A stretch of 64,000 bases of DNA from Fructobacillus evanidus (GCF_963580165.1 NZ_CAUZLM010000008.1:9272-73271), one strand, 5' to 3'. Shown: positions 9,568 through 18,065, counted from the first letter of the stretch. Numbers and translations are program-made. Notes: generated by a model not told the origin, from the sequence alone.

Positions 9568-11109
9568 CTAATCCTCCACGAGTAATCCCTGGCCGGCCAA
9601 AAGGGCCTGCTGGCATTCCTTCACAGCGGCATAATCACCGATGTAAGGTGTATCGACTCCGTTAACCTTTTGGTAAGGATCCTCACCCTTACCGGCAACG
9701 ACAACCAAGTCGTTTTCGCCAGCTAAATCAATCGCCTGGTGAATGGCAGTAATCCGGTCCATCTCAAAGTGAACTAGGACATGGTCATTCGTGATACCAT
9801 CAGCAATCGTTTGAGCAATTGTCAATGGGCTTTCGTATTGGGGGTCGTCAGCCGTTAAGAAGACCTGGTCAGCCTTTTGTGACAAGACCTTAGCAAAATC
9901 AGCTCGGCGGGAAACACCTTTATTTCCTGGTGCACCCAAAACCACAATGACTTGTCCGTCTGGGGACTGCGCCTTGGCAAAGGCCAAAAGCGATAGTAAG
10001 GAAACGTAGTTATGGGCGTAATCGACAAAAGCGACCCCGTGACCAGGCAACTTTAATGAAAGCATCCGACCTGGAATCGTGACTTCATCCAGCCCCTTCA
10101 CCATTGACTGATGGTCAGCTCCGGCTAGCCCGACCATCATGAGCGACGCCACGGCGTTTTCCTCGTTAAAGTCGCCAGGCAAGTTCAAGCGGTAGCCACC
10201 ACTAATCACCTGTAAATCAGGCACCGCCGCACCAGCTGTCACCGTAAAATGTGACTCGTGCAAAGCGGACTCTTGACTCGTAAAGGTCACTAATGGTTGC
10301 TGACCATTAACAGGTGTCGTTCCGGCGCGACCATAAGTCAGCACCCGGTCATGTCGACTAGCAGCGCGGTCAAAGATTTCCTGGTAGTGGTCCATTCCCG
10401 CGTTTAAAATCACGTGGTCGGAATTATCCAACAGCATCTCCTTATGTGCCAAATAATCAGCAAAAGTTGGATGCTCGTTTGGTCCGATATGGTCCGGTGA
10501 AATATTCAAAAAGGCGCCCACATTAAAGCGCAAACCATAAACACGGTTGCGCAAATATGCCTGTGAGGAAACTTCCATCACCAAGTGGGTCATCCCATTG
10601 TCAACTGCTCGACGCATATCTTTAAAGAGCTCAAAGGATTCGGGTGTGGTCAAATCTGATTTCTTCTTATCCGCCGGCTTAGGGCCAACAATTCGATCGA
10701 CCGTTGAAAACAAAGCCGTCTTTCCTGCAGTTGCTTCCTTCAGCATCGTATAGGCAAAGTAGGCCGCCGTTGTCTTCCCCTTGGTTCCCGTAAAGGCACC
10801 AATCCAAAGCTGGTCTTGTGGATAATCAAAGTAGGCCATCGACAACACCGACAGAGCTTTTTGGCTATCGTTCACCAACCACTGAGGCAAATCAGTACCC
10901 AAATCATGGTCAGCTACCAAAGCTGTCACACCATCAACTCCGTCGAGGTATTCCGCCTTAAAGGCCCCCTTAACAACAAAGAGCGTCTGGTCCTGAACCT
11001 GACGGGTGTCATAGTGGACATGGTCAAAGACCAAATCATCAGTTGGTTCGCTGACGAGTAGGTCGTGTTTTTGTAAAATTTTTGTCACATCTTGTCTAGT
11101 TAATCGCAT
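9568..11109 (-). CDS. murE: UDP-MurNAc-tripeptide synthetase (probably L-lysine adding)
   Basis: Adds the third amino acid to UDP-MurNAc-L-Ala-D-Glu in the cytoplasm. The 513-aa Mur ligase has the ATP loop GTKGKT (residues 108-113), the HxVMEVSSQA segment and a C-terminal domain. Where DAP-adding enzymes have DNPR, this one has DDPQYESP, which fits the L-lysine-adding enzymes of cocci. No Shine-Dalgarno sequence precedes the ATG, and a consensus -10 ends only 6 nt upstream, so the message may be leaderless. coaBC follows in the same operon. Confidence 0.93.
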   Translation of the reverse strand: MRLTRQDVTKILQKHDLLVSEPTDDLVFDHVHYDTRQVQDQTLFVVKGAFKAEYLDGVDGVTALVADHDLGTDLPQWLVNDSQKALSVLSMAYFDYPQDQLWIGAFTGTKGKTTAAYFAYTMLKEATAGKTALFSTVDRIVGPKPADKKKSDLTTPESFELFKDMRRAVDNGMTHLVMEVSSQAYLRNRVYGLRFNVGAFLNISPDHIGPNEHPTFADYLAHKEMLLDNSDHVILNAGMDHYQEIFDRAASRHDRVLTYGRAGTTPVNGQQPLVTFTSQESALHESHFTVTAGAAVPDLQVISGGYRLNLPGDFNEENAVASLMMVGLAGADHQSMVKGLDEVTIPGRMLSLKLPGHGVAFVDYAHNYVSLLSLLAFAKAQSPDGQVIVVLGAPGNKGVSRRADFAKVLSQKADQVFLTADDPQYESPLTIAQTIADGITNDHVLVHFEMDRITAIHQAIDLAGENDLVVVAGKGEDPYQKVNGVDTPYIGDYAAVKECQQALLAGQGLLVED

Positions 11110-11115
11110 AGACTC

Positions 11116-11124
11116 ATTATAGCA
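11116..11124 (-). promoter_or_regulatory. Extended -10 of murE, adjacent to start codon
   Basis: Read on -, TGCTATAAT is a consensus extended -10 element. Its last base is 6 nt before the murE ATG, which places transcription start at or within a base or two of the A of ATG. Confidence 0.75.
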
Positions 11125-11173
11125 TAGGCCAACAAAAAGCGAACCTTTAAAAAGACTGAAACCAAGCCTTTTT

Positions 11174-11207
11174 TAGCAAAAAAAGACCGAGAAAACTCGG
11201 TCTTATC
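11174..11207 (-). terminator. Terminator downstream of the antiporter gene
   Basis: Read on -, AAGACCGAG / CTCGGTCTT forms a perfect 9-bp stem with a 4-nt loop followed by eight T residues. It separates the antiporter gene from the murE promoter. Confidence 0.9.
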
Positions 11208-11333
11208 TGCAGTCATTTTCTGTCAGCTAAATTGTCTGTTATAGAAGGACTATAATTCCCTATCAGTTGACTTATTTCGTTTTCGTTGATTTCACGTCCC
11301 ATAAACCAATGGCTATTCAAGTTATCAGTCCAC

Positions 11334-12470
11334 TTATTTTCTTAATAAAGGTTTTAAGGCAATCGGCGTGAAAATTGTCGTTAACAGAATCACTAGGGTC
11401 AACATTGCATAATGACCCGAACTCAACGCATGAGCTGACAGTGCCAAATCAGCAATCACAATCGCCATTTCACCACGTGAAACCATGCCAACACCGACAA
11501 CCCGAGCATCACGAACCGGCACCTTGACTAGCCGAGCTCCAAAGTAGGCCCCAAAGAACTTCGTCAAAATCGCGAAGACTGTCAAAAGTGCAATCAACGG
11601 CAGATTAGCTAACTGGCCGGCCAGAGTAACCTTTAACCCGATATTAACAAAGAAAATCGGAATAAAGACGGTTTGACCAATTAAAGTGACGCCGTGTTCA
11701 ATCGCCGCGGCTGATTTCTGTCGAGAAAAGAGCACGCCGACAACAAAGGCCACGATGGCTCCCGAAAGGCCAATTTTCTCTGACAAGGTTGCACTGAGTA
11801 AAACAATGACCAGTGCAAAAGTCAGAACAGCCCCCGGTAGCGACAAGCGACCGATTGCTGGCAAAATTTTGGGTAGCACGTAAAGCAAAACCGCTATTAG
11901 CACAAGTAAAAACATGACCATCAATAAAATGGTGAACCATAGGGGGCGCTGAGTCTCCTCGCCAATCCCAAAGACCGTTTGGTAGACCGTCCACATCAAA
12001 ATCGCCAAAATATCATCTAAAACGGCTGCTCCCAAGATTGTCGCCCCGGCATCTGATTTGACCTGATGATATTCGGTTAAAATTTGCGCCGTAATTGAAA
12101 CGGATGTGGCCGAGAACAGCACCGCCCAAAAAAGAGACTTTTCATCCGTCATCCCCAGAATCAATCCCAAAATCAAAAAGACCGCAAAGGGTGTGATCAC
12201 TCCAGCTAGAGCAACCGTCACTGCCTGTCGGGCATGGCGCTTTAACAATCCTAAATCAGATTCAATCCCAGCCAGAAACATCAAGAGCAAAACCCCGACC
12301 TCTGCCCACGTGGCCAAACTGTGATTAGCAGACAGCAGATGAAAACCTGCCGGTCCCAAAATAATTCCTGCACCAATTTGACCAACAACCGTCGGCAGGC
12401 GCAAGCGCTCCGCTAACCAAGACATCATCAAGGCCCCAAACAAAATCAATCCAAATGTCCAAATCGTCAT
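11334..12470 (-). CDS. CPA2-family Na+(K+)/H+ antiporter
   Basis: A membrane exchanger of the cation:proton antiporter-2 (NapA/KefB-like) family. The 378-aa protein is almost entirely transmembrane, about 12 helices, with the LPTVVGQIGAGIILGP opening and FSATSVSITAQIL in the core. It lacks the TrkA-N domain of KefB/KefC, so it is a short NapA type; ion specificity cannot be read from sequence. The start at 12470 is chosen because GAGGAGG lies inside the first codons of the longer reading. A promoter and a hairpin leader lie upstream. Confidence 0.88.
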   Translation of the reverse strand: MTIWTFGLILFGALMMSWLAERLRLPTVVGQIGAGIILGPAGFHLLSANHSLATWAEVGVLLLMFLAGIESDLGLLKRHARQAVTVALAGVITPFAVFLILGLILGMTDEKSLFWAVLFSATSVSITAQILTEYHQVKSDAGATILGAAVLDDILAILMWTVYQTVFGIGEETQRPLWFTILLMVMFLLVLIAVLLYVLPKILPAIGRLSLPGAVLTFALVIVLLSATLSEKIGLSGAIVAFVVGVLFSRQKSAAAIEHGVTLIGQTVFIPIFFVNIGLKVTLAGQLANLPLIALLTVFAILTKFFGAYFGARLVKVPVRDARVVGVGMVSRGEMAIVIADLALSAHALSSGHYAMLTLVILLTTIFTPIALKPLLRK

Positions 12471-12514
12471 TTTCTTCCTCCTCATTTATAGCCAGATCAG
12501 CTTGAAATGAGCAA

Positions 12515-12568
12515 AGAAAAAGGCCCACTCCAAGTGAACCTAACTCCCCCGTTAGGCTCCGCCTTGAG
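12515..12568 (-). promoter_or_regulatory. Hairpin leader/attenuator before the antiporter gene
   Basis: Read on -, an inner CCTAAC/GTTAGG hairpin sits in an outer ACTCAAG/CTTGGAGT pairing, followed by GGGCCTTTTTC. This resembles an intrinsic terminator inside the 5' leader, about 45 nt before the coding start. I do not recognise a named riboswitch class. Confidence 0.5.
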
Positions 12569-12603
12569 TATGACCTCAACCAAAGTTTTTATTCAATACT
12601 GCT

Positions 12604-12633
12604 ATTATAGCATTAACTAAAACCAGAACTCAA
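12604..12633 (-). promoter_or_regulatory. Promoter of the antiporter gene
   Basis: On -, -35 TTGAGT (12628-12633) and -10 TATAAT (12604-12609) are separated by 18 nt. Confidence 0.7.
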
Positions 12634-12682
12634 ATCATTCATCGCGTCCACGTGCATTTTAACACTCATCCCAACCTCCCTA

Positions 12683-12711
12683 TTGGCACTCGGACATCTT
12701 GGTGTTATAAT
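12683..12711 (+). promoter_or_regulatory. Promoter of the antitoxin antisense RNA
   Basis: -35 TTGGCA and -10 TATAAT are separated by exactly 17 nt on +. There is no ORF downstream on +, only hairpins ending in a terminator. Confidence 0.85.
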
Positions 12712-12717
12712 GATGGT

Positions 12718-12836
12718 GTAGAAAAAGCGCTGTAGTGGCAACTACAACGCTTTCTAGCAAACCCGTAAAACGGTGGCTACCTTTAGTTATTGTAAATAAC
12801 CATCAGCTCGTCAAAGCTTGTGATGGTTATTTTTTT
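12718..12836 (+). ncRNA. Antisense RNA antitoxin (RatA-like)
   Basis: An RNA of about 119 nt is predicted from the promoter at 12683. It contains a stable hairpin (GCG.TGTAGT / ACTACAACGC, about 12723-12756) and ends in a terminator whose stem AAATAACCATCA / TGATGGTTATTT spans 12794-12832 and is followed by T residues. It overlaps the 3' end of the holin-like toxin gene in the opposite direction, the geometry of TxpA/RatA-type type I systems. Inferred from sequence layout, no expression data. Confidence 0.75.
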
Positions 12837-12930
12837 GGCTTAATTTAATAAGCTCAATCACTAATACCAGCAATATCAGAACAAAAGTTCCGAAAGCCAG
12901 CATTAATTGTAAGGCAGTCGTCACCGACAC
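12811..12930 (-). CDS. Holin-like type I toxin
   Basis: A 39-aa hydrophobic peptide: short N-terminus VSVTTALQLML, one membrane helix (LAFGTFVLILLVLVIELI), and a basic tail SQKNNHHKL. This is the pattern of the putative holin-like toxin family (Hol_Tox; TxpA/BsrG relatives). The GTG start at 12930 follows AGGAG with 8-nt spacing. The C-terminal codons lie in the terminator stem shared with the antisense RNA. The longer reading upstream includes a separate tiny ORF and is rejected. Confidence 0.8.
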   Translation of the reverse strand: MSVTTALQLMLAFGTFVLILLVLVIELIKLSQKNNHHKL

Positions 12931-12946
12931 CTTGGCATCTCCTTTC

Positions 12947-12976
12947 TTAGAATGTGATTGTTGGTTTTGACACCAT
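12947..12976 (-). CDS. Nine-codon upstream ORF of the toxin mRNA
   Basis: The ORF MVSKPTITF follows an unusually strong AAAGGAGGTGG ribosome site, 16 nt before the toxin start. It may be a leader peptide tuning toxin translation, or the strong site may be a decoy. Too short to call by similarity. Confidence 0.35.
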   Translation of the reverse strand: MVSKPTITF

Positions 12977-13191
12977 AGCACCACCTCCTTTGAAAAAGGA
13001 TAGCCACCATTCACGCTTGTTTGCTATACAAATACTATAGCATAAAGCCCTCGAAAACATTGGTATAAAGCTGTTTTTAGACATTTATCATCGATTTATT
13101 CAATACCATGCAAAAATAAAAAGAACGCCGATTTACCACTCTTGATAAAGCCAGCAAAAATACATTCACTACTACAATTTAAAAGCAACTT

Positions 13192-13233
13192 AAAAGGACT
13201 GACACCGAAAAATACCGGTTATCAGTCCTTTTT
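13192..13233 (-). terminator. Bidirectional terminator downstream of dus
   Basis: AAAAGGACTGA pairs with TCAGTCCTTTT around a 19-nt apical region that itself contains an ACCG/CGGT pairing; U-tracts occur on both strands. Confidence 0.75.
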
Positions 13234-13307
13234 ACTTATTCAAACAATATGTCTTAATTTGTTGGCTTATCTCATCGCGGCTTAACCAATCACAATGATG
13301 AGATCCC

Positions 13308-14333
13308 TTAACGTGCAGGTGCCTGTAAGAGGTCACCAACGTGTTCCGCCAATAAAGCCCGCACTTGATCAGTTGCGTGAGTTTCCATCAGCAATTGGCG
13401 CAACTGAGAAGCATGAGGGAAGCCCCGCAGGTAAATCTTAAAGTAACGCTTCAATGCTTCAAAGTTCTTGATAGAAGCCGTCTTATTCACTTCATCAAAC
13501 AAGTCCAATTGCAATTCCAAAAGAGCGATTGATTCTGCCAAAGTGTGGTCCTGATGGCCTGGTTCAAAGGCGTATGGGTCGTTTAAGACGCCACGGCCAA
13601 TCATCACCCCATCAATACCAGGGTGTTCGGCAACCAAGGCCAAACCATGCTCGTAGTCCTTGACATCCCCATTGATTTGGAGAAGTGTATCCGGTGCCAA
13701 CCGATCACGCATGGCAATAATGTCATCGATCAACTCGAAGTGAGCATCAACCTTTGACATTTCCTTTCGAGTCCGCAAATGAATTGTCAGAACTTGAACA
13801 TCCTGTTCAAAAATCATCGTCAACCAGTCGTGGTACTCCTCGACTTTATAAAATCCTAGCCGCGTCTTCACAGATACGGGCAGACCACTTTCCTTGGCTG
13901 CAGCGATTAATGCCTTGGCTCGGTCCGGATGGCGGATCAAATCAGATCCGGCATCGTTCTTGATAACCGTGCCATCTGGGCAACCCATGTTTAAATCAAC
14001 GGCCTGATAACCCATTTCAGGAAGCAACTTAGCTGCTCCAGCAATCACTTCTGGCTTTGATCCCCAGATTTGAGCAATCGGCATTTTTTCGCCCGGCGCA
14101 ACCGCTAACCGACCCTGAACGGAAAACTTTGCCTCAGGGTGAACCATTGAGGCAGCGTTCGTGAACTCCGTATAATACACATCCGGCCCACCAGCTTTGG
14201 CAACCACACGACGGAAAATTGTATCCGTGACTGCTTCCATTGGTGCCATTGAAAAGAATGGCCGCTTGTTCCCGTTTTCATCTTTGGCTTCATCCACAAT
14301 CTTTTGCCAAAATGCACTCTTAGCAGTTGTCAT
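13308..14333 (-). CDS. dus: tRNA-dihydrouridine synthase
   Basis: An FMN enzyme that reduces uridine to dihydrouridine in tRNA D-loops. The 341-aa protein has the MAPMEAVTD opening, the NMGCPDGTVIKNDAGS segment with the catalytic cysteine, VKTRLGF, and MIGRGVL near the phosphate-binding site. Insert pattern resembles the longer Dus type of lactic acid bacteria rather than classic DusB; the exact target uridine is unknown. It stands alone between terminators. Confidence 0.92.
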   Translation of the reverse strand: MTTAKSAFWQKIVDEAKDENGNKRPFFSMAPMEAVTDTIFRRVVAKAGGPDVYYTEFTNAASMVHPEAKFSVQGRLAVAPGEKMPIAQIWGSKPEVIAGAAKLLPEMGYQAVDLNMGCPDGTVIKNDAGSDLIRHPDRAKALIAAAKESGLPVSVKTRLGFYKVEEYHDWLTMIFEQDVQVLTIHLRTRKEMSKVDAHFELIDDIIAMRDRLAPDTLLQINGDVKDYEHGLALVAEHPGIDGVMIGRGVLNDPYAFEPGHQDHTLAESIALLELQLDLFDEVNKTASIKNFEALKRYFKIYLRGFPHASQLRQLLMETHATDQVRALLAEHVGDLLQAPAR

Positions 14334-14573
14334 AAGCCCTCCTTTCGGCTTTTTTAAAAGCCCAGTAAAATCAACCTTACTATTTTAGCATGATTAGCTG
14401 TCTTTTTCAAAAATCGAGGCCTTTAATCAAAAGCCACCATGAAATCTACCAAAAGAAAAACCGACGCCACCATGGATATGAATCCCGAAACTTGTTCATC
14501 CAAATTTCGTCGTTCGTATCAACACAGTGGCAATCGGTCCAGTGTTACTTTCTGATTTTTGAAAAGAGTTTGG

Positions 14574-15173
14574 TTAATTTGCCGCTTTAATTCCCTCTAA
14601 AACCTGAACTAAAGCTCGGGCACGGTCGTGATAGGTGACTAATTCAGACAGGGTCATTTCGGACAAAGTCAACCCGTTCTCGGCCTCCATAATGTCGTCC
14701 AATCCACCAATTAAGTCTCCACGCCGTGGTTCCGTGGCAATCTTAACGCCACCCTTTCCGGCACCAGTATACAATTGGCCAGCTGGACTGCAGGCTGCCA
14801 AAACAGCCAAAAGATAGGCCGACCGATCCTGCCCTTGGTCGTAAAGGCTCAAAATATAGTTAATCTCGGCTTCCTTACCAATCACATTCAAGCTTTTAAA
14901 TTCACGCGAAGAGGTGACGCCAAAACGGTCGGGAAAAGCCTGCAAGTATAAGCCAGTGTCATCAGCCAAAATCCAATCATCCGGCAAATACTGGTGAATA
15001 AAAGTGGCTTTGGCCTTTGCGTTTTCTAACTGTGAATCGGTCGTTTCCTCCGGAAAAGCCAATTCCTTTCCCAAGATATCCCGATAATTGGTCACGCTAT
15101 GGCCCATTTCATGAGCCAAAACGGCCATTTCCTTGGTTTTAGCAGAATTATTCGAAGCAAATACAAAGTCCAT
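14574..15173 (-). CDS. XTP/dITP pyrophosphatase (RdgB/HAM1 family)
   Basis: Hydrolyses non-canonical purine nucleoside triphosphates to monophosphates. The 199-aa protein opens FVFASNNSAKTKEM, has ILADDTGLYL in the active site and TETTDSQLENAKAKA-like contacts, all typical of Ham1. It lies 17 bp downstream of birA on the same strand. Confidence 0.85.
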   Translation of the reverse strand: MDFVFASNNSAKTKEMAVLAHEMGHSVTNYRDILGKELAFPEETTDSQLENAKAKATFIHQYLPDDWILADDTGLYLQAFPDRFGVTSSREFKSLNVIGKEAEINYILSLYDQGQDRSAYLLAVLAACSPAGQLYTGAGKGGVKIATEPRRGDLIGGLDDIMEAENGLTLSEMTLSELVTYHDRARALVQVLEGIKAAN

Positions 15174-15190
15174 GTCGGCAATTCTCTTTC

Positions 15191-16222
15191 CTACAAATTT
15201 AAGTTTTCCAGGAGCTTGACCTTGGTCACCTCACCCGCATAAAGCGTTTGCGGTTGTCCTGTATTATCCTCAACCATGATTAAACCACCCTGGTCGCTAA
15301 TACCAGTCACTACCCCTGTTTTTTCATCTGTACCAACCTTAACAGTAATGGCGTGGCCAATCAATAAGGAAAGCTTGCGGTAAACCGGCAGATAGTCACC
15401 GTTTTGGTAAGTATCTGCCATTTTTAAGAGGTTCACGACCAATTGAGCTAAAATCACATTTAAGTCCAAATCAGCTTCGCTGTCTGCCAGCACTGTCCCC
15501 GCCTTGGACTCGAGCCCATTCGGAAAAGCACCCGGCATCAAGTTAATGGCAAAGCCAAGAATCACAGCCGAGTATTGCTGGCTCTCAAAATCAAAAACGC
15601 CTTCTGTAATCACGCCACCAATTTTATGGCCGTGCAAAATCAGGTCGTTGACCCATTTTAGTTGAAAGGGAGCGGCCGGGAAAAAAGTTTGCAGTCCCTG
15701 AACTAGAGCAACAGCGGCCGATGTCGTTAAGAGACTGGGTGATAGCTGTGTATTAACCGGAATGGGCAGTGCTAGCGAGACATATAATCCCCTATCCTTT
15801 GGCGAATAAAATGCTCTACCCTGGCGACCATAGCCCCCACTTTGCTCTCGAGCAACCAGCAAGGCCGGTCTTATCAAAGGCTGCTTGGCAACCATATCCT
15901 TTGCATAGGCCTGGGTAGAACCAATTTGTTCAAAAACTTGCACCACTGGCTGCTGATTTTCAACCAAATCAGAACCCAAAAGATGCAGCCACTGATTTAG
16001 CACGAGAGCATCCACTTGCTGACTGCGTAAGTAAGCATAGCCAGCCTTCTTACGACTCGCAATTTGATGGCCGTCAGCCTTTAACGACCGCACGGCTTTC
16101 CAGATTGATTCGCGTGATAAATCCAAGGACTGGGCCAAGCTGTCGCCAGAAAAATAAACACCGGGCTGCGTTAATAGAATGGTCAGAACCCGATTTTTAG
16201 TGCTGAGTTCCTGTTTTTTCAT
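15191..16222 (-). CDS. birA: Biotin operon repressor / biotin-protein ligase
   Basis: Attaches biotin to acetyl-CoA carboxylase and, as biotinyl-AMP complex, represses biotin genes. The 343-aa protein has an N-terminal winged helix (about residues 6-60), the REQSGGYGRQGRAF ligase loop, KWVNDLI and a C-terminal SH3-like domain. The DNA-binding half makes it a group II BirA, which fits the BirA operator in front of bioY. The start at 16222 follows AAGGAAG. bioY lies directly upstream on the same strand. Confidence 0.93.
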   Translation of the reverse strand: MKKQELSTKNRVLTILLTQPGVYFSGDSLAQSLDLSRESIWKAVRSLKADGHQIASRKKAGYAYLRSQQVDALVLNQWLHLLGSDLVENQQPVVQVFEQIGSTQAYAKDMVAKQPLIRPALLVAREQSGGYGRQGRAFYSPKDRGLYVSLALPIPVNTQLSPSLLTTSAAVALVQGLQTFFPAAPFQLKWVNDLILHGHKIGGVITEGVFDFESQQYSAVILGFAINLMPGAFPNGLESKAGTVLADSEADLDLNVILAQLVVNLLKMADTYQNGDYLPVYRKLSLLIGHAITVKVGTDEKTGVVTGISDQGGLIMVEDNTGQPQTLYAGEVTKVKLLENLNL

Positions 16223-16290
16223 CAAGTCTTCCTTCCAATCGTCACCGACTAGTACGGCCGCAAAGCAGCCTCCCCGCAACCGCTAAAACC

Positions 16291-16851
16291 TTAATGCTGA
16301 CTCGCCTGCCAAAGAGCTTGATCCAAGAAGACTGCCAATGCGATTTTAAGGAGATCACCCGGGACAAAGGCCATGTTTGCCCAGTAGGCAGACCAGAAGC
16401 CAAGCCCCTGGTTGAAGTGCAGCCAAGCGGCTCCCATGCCAAAGTCTAAAATCAAATCAACGATGATTAGTAAAACAACACTCTGCCACCAAGCTGGTTG
16501 GGCTAAGTTTCGATGACCAAAAACCAAGCGATTCAAACCCCAGTAAACAGCCGGGAAAAGCAACCAAGCCCAAATATAACCAGCTGTTGGACCAGTCAAG
16601 ACAGCTAAACCACCTCGACCACCGGAAAGGACAGGCAGACCGACAGCTGCCAAAAGTAAGAAGACAGCCATCACCATCGTTCCCCGTTTTGGTCCTAAAA
16701 TCAGGACAACCAGCATAACAGCCAGGTTTTGTAACACGATTGGTACCGGTAAGAAACCAAGCGGAATTCCTGGAATCATTGCAAAAACAATTAATAGCGC
16801 AACAAAAACAGCGCCTTTCGTTAAGTCTTGTAAACGTGATGTTGGTGTCAT
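16291..16851 (-). CDS. bioY: Biotin transporter substrate-binding (S) component BioY
   Basis: A membrane protein that captures biotin for ECF-type uptake. The 186-aa protein has six predicted helices and the BioY segments GxRxGxxxxxxFLLLAAVGLPV and FxxGPTAGY(I). The start at 16851 is 7 nt from GAGGAG; the ATG six bases earlier is too close to it. Expression should be biotin-repressed through the operator at 16869-16902, and birA follows in the same direction, so repressor and transporter may share a message. Confidence 0.93.
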   Translation of the reverse strand: MTPTSRLQDLTKGAVFVALLIVFAMIPGIPLGFLPVPIVLQNLAVMLVVLILGPKRGTMVMAVFLLLAAVGLPVLSGGRGGLAVLTGPTAGYIWAWLLFPAVYWGLNRLVFGHRNLAQPAWWQSVVLLIIVDLILDFGMGAAWLHFNQGLGFWSAYWANMAFVPGDLLKIALAVFLDQALWQASQH

Positions 16852-16868
16852 CAACATGCTCCTCTTTT

Positions 16869-16902
16869 TTAGTAACCCTATTTAATTTGATTAGGTAACT
16901 AA
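16869..16902 (-). promoter_or_regulatory. BirA operator (biotin box)
   Basis: Half-sites TTAGTAACC (16869-16877) and GGTAACTAA (16894-16902) form an inverted repeat with one mismatch, separated by 16 bp. This matches the 9-N15/16-9 layout of BirA boxes. It begins directly downstream of the -10 box, over the predicted transcription start. Confidence 0.85.
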
Positions 16903-16903
16903 A

Positions 16904-16932
16904 ATATTAGCAAGAAATACTTCGATTGTCAA
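16904..16932 (-). promoter_or_regulatory. bioY promoter
   Basis: -35 TTGACA (16927-16932) and -10 TAATAT (16904-16909) are separated by 17 nt on -. Confidence 0.85.
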
Positions 16933-16933
16933 A

Positions 16934-16970
16934 ATAAAACCAGTGATCGATTGCGATTACTGGTTTTATA
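16934..16970 (-). terminator. Terminator of the yunD-yutD unit
   Basis: Read on -, AAAACCAGTAATC pairs with GATCACTGGTTTT (one mismatch) followed by ATTTTG; it overlaps the bioY -35 region. Confidence 0.75.
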
Positions 16971-16974
16971 CTTG

Positions 16975-18033
16975 TTATTGTCGTTCCTTAATCGTAAAGG
17001 AACGCTTATTATTGGCTGATTTTGCACAAGATTGTGTATTTTTACCCTTTGAAGGGACGGAAGTTTGCTTTGGCGAATTAGGTGAAATGTTATTGCCTTG
17101 CTTTGCCCGTTGCAACTTTGAATTCTTACCAGCCTGGCCCGCCTTGGTACTTTGACCTTGGCGAGTGTTCTTCTGGTTGAACCCATCCTGACGGTTTTGA
17201 CCTTGAGTCTTCGATTTTTGGCGTTGACCGCTACCTTGACCGCTCTTCGTTCCTTGACGCTTGCGTCTTGGTCCACCGGCCTGGTTGGCCTTCTGCTGTT
17301 GATTGCGGTGACGGTTATTAACTGTCGACTCCTTCTTAGCAGAAGCTTGACTAGCAGATTCCTCCCCCTGCTTCTGATTAGATGATTCTTGAACCGCCTC
17401 ATTGGTATTCCGCTCAATTTTTTTAAAGCGATGTTGATTATTATTCCGCCTTGAGCCGTTTCCGTTTTGACCACGCTTAGCCGAACCACTGCTATTCTTT
17501 CTTTGGTCACTATCCCGTCCACCACTGTTGCTTGGGCGTTGGTTGCGACCATTGGAAACCTTAGCAGTTTTACGGCCATTAGTCGGTTTCTTTGGACTTG
17601 ATGGCTTACGCACTGGCTTTTTAGGATTAGCAGCTTCCCAGTCGGCTAGGAAATCATGAACCCTGACAGGACGGAAGGCCGGAGCAGCATTCGATAAGAC
17701 AAAGTAAGGGGCACCGAAATTAACATATTCATACAGATAATCAGCCAAGGCACTGATTTTTTGGTCAACAGTCACTTCCCGGTCTTCTTGGTAAAAACCG
17801 CGCAAGCGCAATTGGTCTGCCGAAATGTCGCCAACAATGTAGTCATACTGCTTTAAAAGTGGCGTATAGCGGATTGCTAATTTGCTCGCATCAAAGGCAT
17901 CCTTGAAGTTTTCCTGCAAAGTCAACTTCAACCCATCGATAGTAATTTCATCCCCAAAAACGCTGACCTGAAATTCTTTTTCACGCTCAGCTTGTTGGGT
18001 AATTGTCCGTTCTTTAAGACTTTCGTGGTTCAT
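16975..18033 (-). CDS. YutD-like domain protein with long disordered basic tail
   Basis: A 352-aa protein of unknown role. Residues about 20-135 match the YutD (DUF1027) family (ITIDGLKLTLQENFKDAFD, YDYIVGDIS, QLRLRGFY). The remaining 210 residues are Arg/Lys/Gln/Asn/Ser/Gly-rich without hydrophobic clusters, so probably disordered and nucleic-acid binding. Normal YutD proteins are near 100-180 aa, so the tail roughly doubles the size. It follows the YunD-like gene by 32 bp, the same pairing seen for yutD/yunD in other Firmicutes. Confidence 0.8.
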   Translation of the reverse strand: MNHESLKERTITQQAEREKEFQVSVFGDEITIDGLKLTLQENFKDAFDASKLAIRYTPLLKQYDYIVGDISADQLRLRGFYQEDREVTVDQKISALADYLYEYVNFGAPYFVLSNAAPAFRPVRVHDFLADWEAANPKKPVRKPSSPKKPTNGRKTAKVSNGRNQRPSNSGGRDSDQRKNSSGSAKRGQNGNGSRRNNNQHRFKKIERNTNEAVQESSNQKQGEESASQASAKKESTVNNRHRNQQQKANQAGGPRRKRQGTKSGQGSGQRQKSKTQGQNRQDGFNQKNTRQGQSTKAGQAGKNSKLQRAKQGNNISPNSPKQTSVPSKGKNTQSCAKSANNKRSFTIKERQ

Positions 18034-18065
18034 AATTCCTCTTCAGCCACCAGTAGCTCTTCAAT

